From positions 1 to 22,960 of the forward strand of contig CAZXOP010000020.1 of assembly GCA_964642235.1 (NCBI GenBank): a stretch of 22,960 bases of DNA, read 5' to 3'. A model generated the notes under the pieces. That model saw nothing but the letters and a program-made list of their open reading frames with translations, was not told where the DNA came from and did not search any database. Both the position numbers and the translations under genes were made by a program. The stretch is from CAYSND01 sp964642235 (lineage in GTDB: Bacteria; Bacteroidota; Bacteroidia; Bacteroidales; UBA932). Shown piece after piece: positions 1 through 6,468 of the stretch (within the stretch, counting starts at the first letter, position 1; each line of letters opens with the position of its first letter).

Positions 1-16
1 TAAGAAAATTAGTTGA
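1..16 (+). CDS. nqrA: Possible last codons of nqrA (partial)
   Basis: In Bacteroidetes nqrA normally sits directly before nqrB, and the first bases of the window are compatible with the tail of that gene. One frame ends with TAA at 1-3; another reads Lys-Lys-Ile-Ser and ends with TGA at 14-16. I cannot decide between them because only a few codons are visible. The assignment rests on operon order, not on recognisable protein sequence. Confidence 0.35.
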
Positions 17-20
17 CAAT

Positions 21-1151
21 ATGAAACCAACCTTCCAAAAAGGGGGGAAATTGGGATTCCTGCATTCTACTTTTGAAGCATTCGAATCTTTCTTATATGT
101 TCCGAATAATGTTACCGCTAAAGGGAGTCATGTCAGAGACTGTAATGACCTGAAAAGGGCAATGATAGTCGTGGTAATCGCTTTGGTTCCGGCAATGCTC
201 TTCGGTATCTATAATATTGGGTACCAGCATAATATTGCCATTGGCGGAGATATGGGATTCTGGGGGATGATTTGGTACGGTTTTCTCCGTTACCTTCCCC
301 TTCTTTTGGTCTCTTATATAGTTGGTTTGGGTATCGAGTTTGCCTCTGCTCAAATTAATGGACATGAAGTTAATGAGGGGTACTTGGTAACAGGTATGCT
401 CATCCCTCTTATTATGCCTGTGGATGTTCCTCTTTGGATACTCACGTTGGCTGTTATATTTGCGGTTATCCTTGGTAAAGAGGTCTTTGGAGGTACCGGA
501 ATGAATATCTGGAACCCTGCATTATTGGCGAGGGCTTTTGTCTTTTTTGCCTACCCAAGCCATATTTCAGGGGATAAAGTTTGGATCTCTGGACTTACTA
601 AGGGTGAAGGGATCATTGATGGTTTTTCTGGAGCCACCCCTCTTGCTGAGGCGGCTGCAGGGAATCCGCTCCCCTCAACTCTTGATTTGATAATTGGTAC
701 TATCCCCGGTTCAATAGGGGAGACCTCCATAATAGCAATCTTGCTTGGAGCAATAATTCTTATCTGGACGGGGGTTGCAAGTTGGAAAATAATGGTTTCC
801 ACTGTGGTAGGGGCGCTTGCTGTGGGACTCCTTGCAAATGCCTGCGCACCGGATCCTTCATCATATTTGGCTCTTCCTGCTTGGAAACACCTTCTGCTTG
901 GGGGTTTTGCTTTCGGTGCAGTCTTTATGGCGACTGACCCTGTTACCTCTGCTCAAACTGAAGCAGGGAAGTGGATATATGGATTATTCTTAGGGATGGT
1001 GGTTATGATTATCCGCCTCTTTAATCCGGGTTACCCCGAAGGGATGATGTTGGCAATACTTTTAATGAACACTTTTGCTCCTCTTATCGACCACTTGGTG
1101 GTATCACGTAATATCAGCAAAAGAAAGAAGAGAGCTTTAATCGTAAAATAG
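21..1151 (+). CDS. nqrB: Na+-translocating NADH:quinone reductase subunit B
   Basis: Integral membrane subunit of the Na+-pumping NADH:quinone reductase, which passes electrons from NADH to quinone (probably menaquinone here) and exports Na+. The 376-residue protein has a soluble N-terminal stretch followed by many hydrophobic segments from about residue 47 onward. The covalent FMN site is visible as SGAT at 203-206; Thr206 is the expected phosphodiester-linked residue, matching Thr236 of the Vibrio enzyme by family knowledge. The motif GGTGMNIWNPALLARAF (157-173) is typical of NqrB and RnfD. Length is near the family norm. The gene starts a few bases after the presumed nqrA end and is followed 6 bp later by nqrC, so it is part of one operon. 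No Shine-Dalgarno is evident, as is common in this phylum. Confidence 0.97.
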   Translation: MKPTFQKGGKLGFLHSTFEAFESFLYVPNNVTAKGSHVRDCNDLKRAMIVVVIALVPAMLFGIYNIGYQHNIAIGGDMGFWGMIWYGFLRYLPLLLVSYIVGLGIEFASAQINGHEVNEGYLVTGMLIPLIMPVDVPLWILTLAVIFAVILGKEVFGGTGMNIWNPALLARAFVFFAYPSHISGDKVWISGLTKGEGIIDGFSGATPLAEAAAGNPLPSTLDLIIGTIPGSIGETSIIAILLGAIILIWTGVASWKIMVSTVVGALAVGLLANACAPDPSSYLALPAWKHLLLGGFAFGAVFMATDPVTSAQTEAGKWIYGLFLGMVVMIIRLFNPGYPEGMMLAILLMNTFAPLIDHLVVSRNISKRKKRALIVK

Positions 1152-1157
1152 AGTATT

Positions 1158-1913
1158 ATGAATAAGGAAAGTAATTTATATACAATTATCTACTCCACAG
1201 TACTAGTTATTGCGGTGGCAGCGATTCTCGCTTTTGTATCCCTCTCTCTCAAAGATAAGCAGCAGAGAAATATCGACATGGAGACTAAGACTAATATTCT
1301 TAAATCTGTTAATCTTGCCCCTGATGTAGAGACTGCTCCCAATAGATTTGAATATATTGATGAGAGGTATAATAAATATATCACAGCTTCATACTTGGTG
1401 AATGCTGATGGTGAGAAGATAGAAGGTGAGGCTTTTAAGGTAGATTTGAAGGGACAATTCGATGTTATGAGACTCTCTAAAACTGATATCACAAAACTGA
1501 CTCTTCCTGTCTTTGAGTGTACTCTCAATAGCAGTGAAAAGGTTTATATTTTTTCAATATATGGAGCAGGACTTTGGGGACCTATTTGGGGATATATCTC
1601 ATTGAAGAGTGATCTAAATACAGTTTACGGTGCTAATTTCGGTCATAAAGGGGAGACCCCCGGTCTTGGTGCCGAGATAGCTACAGATCAATTTAGTGGA
1701 CAATTTTTAGGAAAAGAGATTTTTAACAATGGCGCTTTTTGCTCTATTGCTGTAGTTAAAGGTGGTGCTGAAAAGGGAAATTCTCATCAAGTGGATGCTA
1801 TTTCAGGAGGTACCATTACCAGCAATGCTTTGCAAGAGACCATCTCTTCCTGGTTTAATTATTATTTGCCATTTATTAAAAAGGAGGTGAAAGATGAAGA
1901 AGGAAATTTATAG
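1158..1913 (+). CDS. nqrC: Na+-translocating NADH:quinone reductase subunit C
   Basis: Flavoprotein subunit of the Na+-NQR complex. The 251-residue protein has one N-terminal membrane segment (about 9-30) and a large extracytoplasmic FMN-binding domain. The covalent flavin site is SGGT at 216-219 followed by ITS, so Thr219 is the predicted FMN-bearing residue. The usual motif is SGAT; Gly for Ala at the third position is a mild variant. The stretch GLWGPIWGYIS (138-148) and the GETPGLGAEI motif (165-174) are characteristic of NqrC. The end of the gene overlaps the start of nqrD by 20 bp, which suggests translational coupling. The flavin transferase ApbE that loads this FMN is not in the window. 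Confidence 0.97.
   Translation: MNKESNLYTIIYSTVLVIAVAAILAFVSLSLKDKQQRNIDMETKTNILKSVNLAPDVETAPNRFEYIDERYNKYITASYLVNADGEKIEGEAFKVDLKGQFDVMRLSKTDITKLTLPVFECTLNSSEKVYIFSIYGAGLWGPIWGYISLKSDLNTVYGANFGHKGETPGLGAEIATDQFSGQFLGKEIFNNGAFCSIAVVKGGAEKGNSHQVDAISGGTITSNALQETISSWFNYYLPFIKKEVKDEEGNL
1882..1890 (+). promoter_or_regulatory. Strong Shine-Dalgarno for nqrD
   Basis: AGGAGGTGA lies just before the ATG at 1894, inside the end of nqrC. Most genes in this window lack a recognisable Shine-Dalgarno, which is usual for Bacteroidetes, so this strong site stands out. It supports the nqrD start and suggests independent ribosome recruitment at the overlapping junction. Confidence 0.75.
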
Positions 1914-2514
1914 AAATCCTATTTTCAAGGCTAATCCCGTTACGGTTTTAGTACTCGGTATCTGTTCAGCATTAGCAGTTACAGTTAAGCTTGAAGCAGC
2001 TATTGTGATGGCTCTCTCTGTTACCATAGTTACAGGGTTTTCGAGCTTTATTATGTCTTTAATGAGGAACTCGATTCCTAATCGGATAAGAATTATAGTT
2101 CAGTTAGTCATCGTCTCTCTTTTCGTTATATTGGTTGACGAAATTTTGAAAGCATATGCTTATGAAGTTAGTAAACAGCTCTCCGTTTTTGTAGGGCTAA
2201 TTATTACTAACTGTATAATAATGGGGAGAATAGAGGCTTTTGCATTAGGTAATAAACCTATCCCCTCACTCATTGACGGCTTTGCTAACGGTTTTGGTTA
2301 TGGACTGATTCTAATAGCTCTCGGTCTTATTCGTGAACTATTTGGTTCAGGAACTATCCTCGGTTTTCAAATTATCCCTCTTGAATGGTATGTTAAGAAT
2401 GGAGGATTTTATGAAAACAACGGTCTTATGATCCTCCCTCCTATGGCATTAATTTTAGTAGGGCTGATTATATGGATTCAAAGAAGTGTACAGAAAGAAT
2501 TACGTGAACAATAA
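1894..2514 (+). CDS. nqrD: Na+-translocating NADH:quinone reductase subunit D
   Basis: Hydrophobic membrane subunit (206 residues, about six membrane segments) of the Na+-NQR complex. NqrD and NqrE are related and arranged as inverted-topology partners around an intramembrane iron centre. The cysteines that would hold it are present: Cys24 in LGICSALAV and Cys107 in ITNCIIMGR. These correspond, with a constant offset of five, to Cys29 and Cys112 of the Vibrio protein as I recall the family. The start is fixed by the strong Shine-Dalgarno at 1882-1890. It is followed by nqrE after a 15 bp gap. Confidence 0.97.
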   Translation: MKKEIYRNPIFKANPVTVLVLGICSALAVTVKLEAAIVMALSVTIVTGFSSFIMSLMRNSIPNRIRIIVQLVIVSLFVILVDEILKAYAYEVSKQLSVFVGLIITNCIIMGRIEAFALGNKPIPSLIDGFANGFGYGLILIALGLIRELFGSGTILGFQIIPLEWYVKNGGFYENNGLMILPPMALILVGLIIWIQRSVQKELREQ

Positions 2515-2529
2515 AAAACACAGACCATT

Positions 2530-3144
2530 ATGGAATATCTAAATTTACTTATCAAGTCGATTTTCGTTGACAATATGATATTTGCATACTTCCTAGGGAT
2601 GTGTTCATTCTTAGCGGTATCAAAAAGTGTTAAGACTGCTTCTGGGTTGGGGCTTGCGGTTATTTTTGTAATCGTGGTAACCCTCCCTATAAACTATCTC
2701 CTCAATAAATTCGTCCTCTCTCCTGGTGCTCTTGCATGGTTAAATCCGGAGTATGCGCACTTGGACCTTAGTTTCTTGAGTTTTATTGTTTTTATAGCAG
2801 TTATTGCCTCTATGGTTCAGATAGTGGAGATGGTGGTAGAAAAATTTGCCCCCTCGCTCTACTCTTCACTTGGAATTTTTCTCCCTTTAATAGCAGTAAA
2901 CTGTGCTGTTCTTGGGGCTTCACTCTTTATGCAGGAGCGTGGTTATGCCAATGTTGGTGAGGCTACGGTCTTTGCCCTCGGTTCAGGAATCGGGTGGTGT
3001 CTTGCGATAGTATCTATTGCGGCAATTAGAGAGAAACTCGCTTATTCACATATTCCTAAGGGACTTAAAGGGTTAGGAATCTCCTTTATTATAACTGGTA
3101 TGATGGGGATAGCATTTATGAGTTTTATGGGAATTAAATTATAG
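2530..3144 (+). CDS. nqrE: Na+-translocating NADH:quinone reductase subunit E
   Basis: Hydrophobic membrane subunit of the Na+-NQR complex, 204 residues with about six membrane segments, homologous to NqrD and to RnfA. The conserved cysteines for the shared intramembrane iron centre are Cys25 (FLGMCSFLAVS) and Cys125 (AVNCAVLGA). The N-terminal pattern IKSIFVDNMIFAYFLGMC is very typical of NqrE. It lies between nqrD (15 bp) and nqrF (11 bp) in the same operon and is near the family's usual length. Confidence 0.97.
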   Translation: MEYLNLLIKSIFVDNMIFAYFLGMCSFLAVSKSVKTASGLGLAVIFVIVVTLPINYLLNKFVLSPGALAWLNPEYAHLDLSFLSFIVFIAVIASMVQIVEMVVEKFAPSLYSSLGIFLPLIAVNCAVLGASLFMQERGYANVGEATVFALGSGIGWCLAIVSIAAIREKLAYSHIPKGLKGLGISFIITGMMGIAFMSFMGIKL

Positions 3145-3148
3145 GAGG
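3143..3148 (+). promoter_or_regulatory. Strong Shine-Dalgarno for nqrF
   Basis: AGGAGG overlaps the stop codon region of nqrE and lies 7 bp before the nqrF ATG at 3156. It fixes that start and, like the site before nqrD, is unusually strong for this window. Confidence 0.75.
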
Positions 3149-3155
3149 AAAGAGT

Positions 3156-4394
3156 ATGCAAATTACAATTATATTCGGAGCAGTAGTTTTTTTAATAATT
3201 ACGCTTGTTCTTGTTTTTCTCCTGCTCTTCGTTAAAACAAAACTTACCCCTGAAGGGAAGGTTAAAATAGCAATCAATAAAGGAGAACGCGAGCTGGAGG
3301 TTACTCCCGGTTCCTCTCTTTTATCTACTCTTAGCAATGAGAAAATTTTCCTCCCTTCTGCTTGCGGTGGGGGTGGAACCTGCGGTATGTGTAAATGTCA
3401 GGTGGTTACCGGAGGTGGTACAATTCTCCCTACGGAGGTTGGGTTCTTCACCCGTAAACAGCAGCAGAATAATTGGAGGTTAGGGTGCCAGGTTAAGGTT
3501 CGCGAGGATATGGAGATATTGATTCCTCAGCATGTGCTTGGAATTAAGAAATGGGAGTGCGAGGTGGTTAGCAATCGCAATGTGGCTACTTTTATTAAGG
3601 AGTTTGTGGTTAAACTTCCTGAAGGAGAGAACCTTAATTTCAAATCAGGTGGTTATATTCAGATAGATATCCCCCCTTGTGAGGTCGATTTTAGTAAAGA
3701 TATTAATGTCGAGGAGGAGTTCAGAGGGGATTGGGATGCAATGAATATCTGGGGATTAAAGATGAAAAACAGTGAGCACTCTTTCAGAGCTTACTCTATG
3801 GCTAACCACCCTGCAGAGGGGAATATCATTATGTTGAATATTCGTATTGCTACCCCTCCATGGGATAGGGAAAAGAAAGGGTTTATGGCCGTAAATCCGG
3901 GTATCTGCTCTTCTTATGTCTATTCACGTAAACCGGGTGACAAGGTTACCATTTCAGGTCCTTACGGGGAATTTTTCTTAAAAGAGACTGATAATGAGAT
4001 AGTATTTGTCGGTGGTGGTGCAGGTATGGCTCCAATGCGTTCACATATCTTCCATCTCTTCAGGACTCTTGCCACTCATAGGAAAGTTAGTTTCTGGTAT
4101 GGAGCTCGTTCTTTGAGAGAGATCTTCTACGAAGAGGACTTTAGAGCAATAGAGCGCGAATTTCCGAACTTCAAGTTCCATATTGCCCTTTCAGAGCCCA
4201 AGCCGGAGGATAACTGGACGGGTGCTAAGGGATTCATCCATCAAGTGCTCTTTGACAATTATCTAAAGAGCCACGAAACGCCTGAGGATATAGAGTATTA
4301 CCTCTGTGGTCCTCCGTTGATGACTTCTGCAGTGGTCAAGATGCTTGATAATCTTGGTGTTCCGGAAGATAACGTTGCGTTTGATAATTTCTAA
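3156..4394 (+). CDS. nqrF: Na+-translocating NADH:quinone reductase subunit F
   Basis: NADH-oxidising subunit of Na+-NQR, 412 residues. An N-terminal membrane anchor (about 3-26) is followed by a ferredoxin-like domain with 2Fe-2S ligands Cys70, Cys76, Cys79 and Cys111, the same numbering as the Vibrio protein. The FAD-binding signature RAYSMAN is at 211-217. The NADH-binding signature GGGAGMAP is at 286-293, CGPPLM is at 384-389, and the conserved tail ends in FDNF. Electrons enter here from NADH and pass via FAD and the 2Fe-2S cluster to the membrane subunits. It is the last gene of the operon: the stop codon itself lies inside the stem of a terminator. Confidence 0.98.
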   Translation: MQITIIFGAVVFLIITLVLVFLLLFVKTKLTPEGKVKIAINKGERELEVTPGSSLLSTLSNEKIFLPSACGGGGTCGMCKCQVVTGGGTILPTEVGFFTRKQQQNNWRLGCQVKVREDMEILIPQHVLGIKKWECEVVSNRNVATFIKEFVVKLPEGENLNFKSGGYIQIDIPPCEVDFSKDINVEEEFRGDWDAMNIWGLKMKNSEHSFRAYSMANHPAEGNIIMLNIRIATPPWDREKKGFMAVNPGICSSYVYSRKPGDKVTISGPYGEFFLKETDNEIVFVGGGAGMAPMRSHIFHLFRTLATHRKVSFWYGARSLREIFYEEDFRAIEREFPNFKFHIALSEPKPEDNWTGAKGFIHQVLFDNYLKSHETPEDIEYYLCGPPLMTSAVVKMLDNLGVPEDNVAFDNF

Positions 4395-4434
4395 CATAAA
4401 AAGGGGCGGCAGCCCCTTTTTATGTTAGAAATTA
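4385..4434 (+). terminator. Terminator of the nqr operon, 23-bp perfect inverted repeat
   Basis: Arms 4385-4407 and 4412-4434 are perfectly complementary over 23 bp with a 4-base loop (GGCA, 4408-4411). The core is an A5-G4-C / G-C4-T5 stem, which alone is a good intrinsic terminator for both strands. The stem extends back through the nqrF stop codon (4392-4394) and into its last two codons, which is longer than a typical terminator needs. Confidence 0.9.
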
Positions 4435-4463
4435 CCATCATGATTGATTTCTACCCCCCTATA

Positions 4464-4567
4464 ATCCCCCAATGGGGGATGGATGCACGACACTACTGTC
4501 TTTCCGTTTGCTAAAGCAAACCCGACCCGTGTCGGTCTGCTTGGGCAGACACCAAACTTTGTTTGGT
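4464..4567. repeat. Tandem array of five small perfect hairpins
   Basis: Five consecutive inverted repeats, each perfect: ATCCCCC/GGGGGAT (4464-4470, 4474-4480); GTTTGC/GCAAAC (4506-4511, 4516-4521); CCGAC/GTCGG (4522-4526, 4531-4535); GTCTGC/GCAGAC (4535-4540, 4545-4550); ACCAAAC/GTTTGGT (4551-4557, 4561-4567). Loops are 3-4 bases. The last four are packed end to end with almost no spacing. Stem sequences differ from each other, so this is not a CRISPR array. No coding frame is evident. It could be a REP-like intergenic element or a structured RNA; function unknown. Confidence 0.7.
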
Positions 4568-4571
4568 TAAT

Positions 4572-4601
4572 AAAAAGGGGCTGAGAAATCAGCCTTTTTT
4601 T
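4572..4601 (+). terminator. Second intrinsic terminator before the sigma factor gene
   Basis: Core stem GGCTGA/TCAGCC (4579-4584 and 4589-4594) with a GAAA loop, followed by seven T (4595-4601). Five A (4572-4576) extend the stem through two possible G-T pairs. It lies downstream of the hairpin array and before the sigma factor promoter, so it either backs up the nqr terminator or ends a transcript from the array. Confidence 0.8.
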
Positions 4602-4630
4602 ATTTTTACGACATTCTAAATTGAATTTAT

Positions 4631-4638
4631 TACTTTTG
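4631..4638 (+). promoter_or_regulatory. Probable -7 box for the ECF sigma factor gene
   Basis: TACTTTTG matches the Bacteroidetes -7 pattern TAnnTTTG, 39 bp before the ATG at 4678. I see no good -33 TTTG at the expected 19-21 bp upstream, so the promoter may be weak or need help. Confidence 0.5.
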
Positions 4639-4677
4639 CGACTTGTTTTTAAAAATTAAGCCACATAAAAAACAGGA

Positions 4678-5235
4678 ATGGGAGAGGATAAAGAGTTAAA
4701 AGTAATAGATTTCAGAAATGAACGGGAATTCCGTCTCCTTTTTAATCTTTTTTATAAGGAGCTGGTTTTTTATGCTTTTGGGCTCCTCGACAATCTCCAA
4801 TTAGCTGAAGATGTGGTACAGGATTTCTTTGTAAATCTTTGGTTTAAACATGGAGCCAAGGAGATACAATACTCACTTAAAAGTTATCTCTATACTTCAG
4901 TTAAAAATGCCTGCTTGAATGAGATGCGTAAAAAGGATTTTAAAAGGGAGAATAGAGAAAATAGTGAAGAAATTTCACTTCTTGACACAGATACTTTCGA
5001 GCAGTTTGATGACTATCAGATTAATGAAATAAAGAGGGAACTTCTCCGTGATGCAGTAAGAAAAATGCCTGAACAGAGGAGGATTATCTTTATTCTATGC
5101 TCTTTTGAAGGGATGAAATATGCCGATGTTGCCAAACAACTAAATCTCTCTGTAAATACCGTACGTACTCAGATGGGGAGGTCTTTTAAGTTTTTAAAGG
5201 AGGTACTTTCTAACGAAAAAGTGAAAAAACTCTAA
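4678..5235 (+). CDS. ECF-type RNA polymerase sigma factor
   Basis: Directs RNA polymerase to target promoters, probably those of the adjacent transporter genes. The 185-residue protein has a sigma-70 region 2 at about 19-55, with the helix LAEDVVQDFFVNLWFK, and a region 4 helix-turn-helix at about 118-180 containing MPEQRRIIFILCSFEGMKY and LNLSVNTVRTQM. This is the Bacteroidetes-specific ECF subfamily usually paired with FecR-type anti-sigma factors. The next gene, 54 bp downstream, is such an anti-sigma factor, followed by a SusC transporter with an STN domain, which is the standard trans-envelope signalling set. No anti-sigma domain or extension is fused to it. The chosen ATG gives the usual length. 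Confidence 0.95.
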   Translation: MGEDKELKVIDFRNEREFRLLFNLFYKELVFYAFGLLDNLQLAEDVVQDFFVNLWFKHGAKEIQYSLKSYLYTSVKNACLNEMRKKDFKRENRENSEEISLLDTDTFEQFDDYQINEIKRELLRDAVRKMPEQRRIIFILCSFEGMKYADVAKQLNLSVNTVRTQMGRSFKFLKEVLSNEKVKKL

Positions 5236-5289
5236 AAATCTGTAATACTTTTTTCTTTCTGATGTGTCTTTTAATAAAAAGGCAAAAAT

Positions 5290-6468
5290 ATGTCGGAAAG
5301 ATTATGGGAAATAATGGCTTCACATTTAAGTGGAGAATCTCTTAAAAGAGAAGATTTAGAGATTCTAAACGAGTGGTTGAAAGCGAGTGCAGAAAACAGG
5401 AGGGCTTATAATGATCTTAAAATATTTTATCAGGGATCTCGTTTCGAGAACACTTTGAACATCCATAAAGCATATCAGGAGGTAGTACGGAAAATTAAAG
5501 CAGAAAAAAACAGAAGAAATTTCAATATTGGCAAATGGGCTTCTGTTGCTGCTGTTTTCTTATTCGGTATTGCTTTAATGAGTGTTGTTCTGAGAAATAA
5601 TGACGAAAAAGAGCCGATTATAGCAGTTAAGCAGTCTGTTAGTATAGACAAAGTAGTTTTAACCCTCGCGAATGGAGTAGGGTATTACCTTGGAGAATCA
5701 TCTGATGAGGAGTTGCTCTATAAAACGTCTGCTATATATAATAGATCAGGAACACTCTACTTCTCCTCCAACTCTTCAGATATAGGAGTGGACAACTCTT
5801 TAAATACGATAACTACTCCTGTGGGGAAAAGCCATAAAATAATCTTCGGAGATGGCTCTGAAGTTTGGTTGAGTGCCGGTAGTTCTCTCTCTTTCCCGGA
5901 TAATTTCTCAGGAATTGATAGGAGGGTAAAACTTAAAGGTGAGGCTTACTTTAAGATTTCCAAAATGTCCGATCGCCCCTTTATGGTTGAGACAGAGAAA
6001 GCTTATGTTAAAGTTTTAGGGACAGAGTTTGATGTAAGAGCTTATGATAAAGAGGAGGTTTTTCTAACAACTTTAGTCAAAGGTTCTGTCGTGGTCTCCC
6101 CTCAAGGTGCCTCTTCACATGCTATTAACTTAACCCCTTCACAACAATACTCCTTGGATCACAATACGCTCTTCGCAGAGGTCTATGAGGTGGATACAAG
6201 GGTTTTTACAGCCTGGAAAGATAATATGTTTTTGTTTAGAAATGCTCCTCTTAAAGATGTATTGAGAGAGTTTGAAATATGGTATGGAACTTCATTCGTT
6301 TTTGAAGATCCTAAGGCTGAAGAGGTAAAGATCTCAGGTTATTTTAAACGTCCGAATTCTTGCAACGAGGTGGTAGATATGATTAACAAACTTGAAAAGG
6401 TCGTTATTGTAAAACAAAATGATAAATTTTTACTAACCATAAAAAAATATGAAAAGGGAAAAAACTAA
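5290..6468 (+). CDS. FecR-family anti-sigma factor
   Basis: Inner-membrane anti-sigma factor that should hold the preceding sigma factor until signalled by the SusC-type transporter. The 392-residue protein has a cytoplasmic N-terminal helical part (1-80), one membrane segment (83-101), a periplasmic FecR domain at about 172-270 (TTPVGKSHKIIFGDGSEVWL, then KVLGTEFDVRAY), and a C-terminal DUF4974-type domain (about 312-385) that begins FLFRNAPLKDVLREFEIWYG. Its end overlaps the susC-like gene by 20 bp, so the two are likely translationally coupled. The 54 bp gap upstream holds no clear promoter or terminator, so it is probably co-transcribed with the sigma factor. Confidence 0.95.
   Translation: MSERLWEIMASHLSGESLKREDLEILNEWLKASAENRRAYNDLKIFYQGSRFENTLNIHKAYQEVVRKIKAEKNRRNFNIGKWASVAAVFLFGIALMSVVLRNNDEKEPIIAVKQSVSIDKVVLTLANGVGYYLGESSDEELLYKTSAIYNRSGTLYFSSNSSDIGVDNSLNTITTPVGKSHKIIFGDGSEVWLSAGSSLSFPDNFSGIDRRVKLKGEAYFKISKMSDRPFMVETEKAYVKVLGTEFDVRAYDKEEVFLTTLVKGSVVVSPQGASSHAINLTPSQQYSLDHNTLFAEVYEVDTRVFTAWKDNMFLFRNAPLKDVLREFEIWYGTSFVFEDPKAEEVKISGYFKRPNSCNEVVDMINKLEKVVIVKQNDKFLLTIKKYEKGKN

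Noticed and set aside
1806..1817. SGGT in NqrC as a broken flavin site
   Set aside because: The flavin-bearing Thr219 and the following Ile-Thr-Ser are intact; Gly for Ala at the third position is a tolerable variant.
4464..4567. CRISPR-like repeat array
   Set aside because: The units are palindromes with different sequences and no uniform spacers, and no cas genes are nearby.
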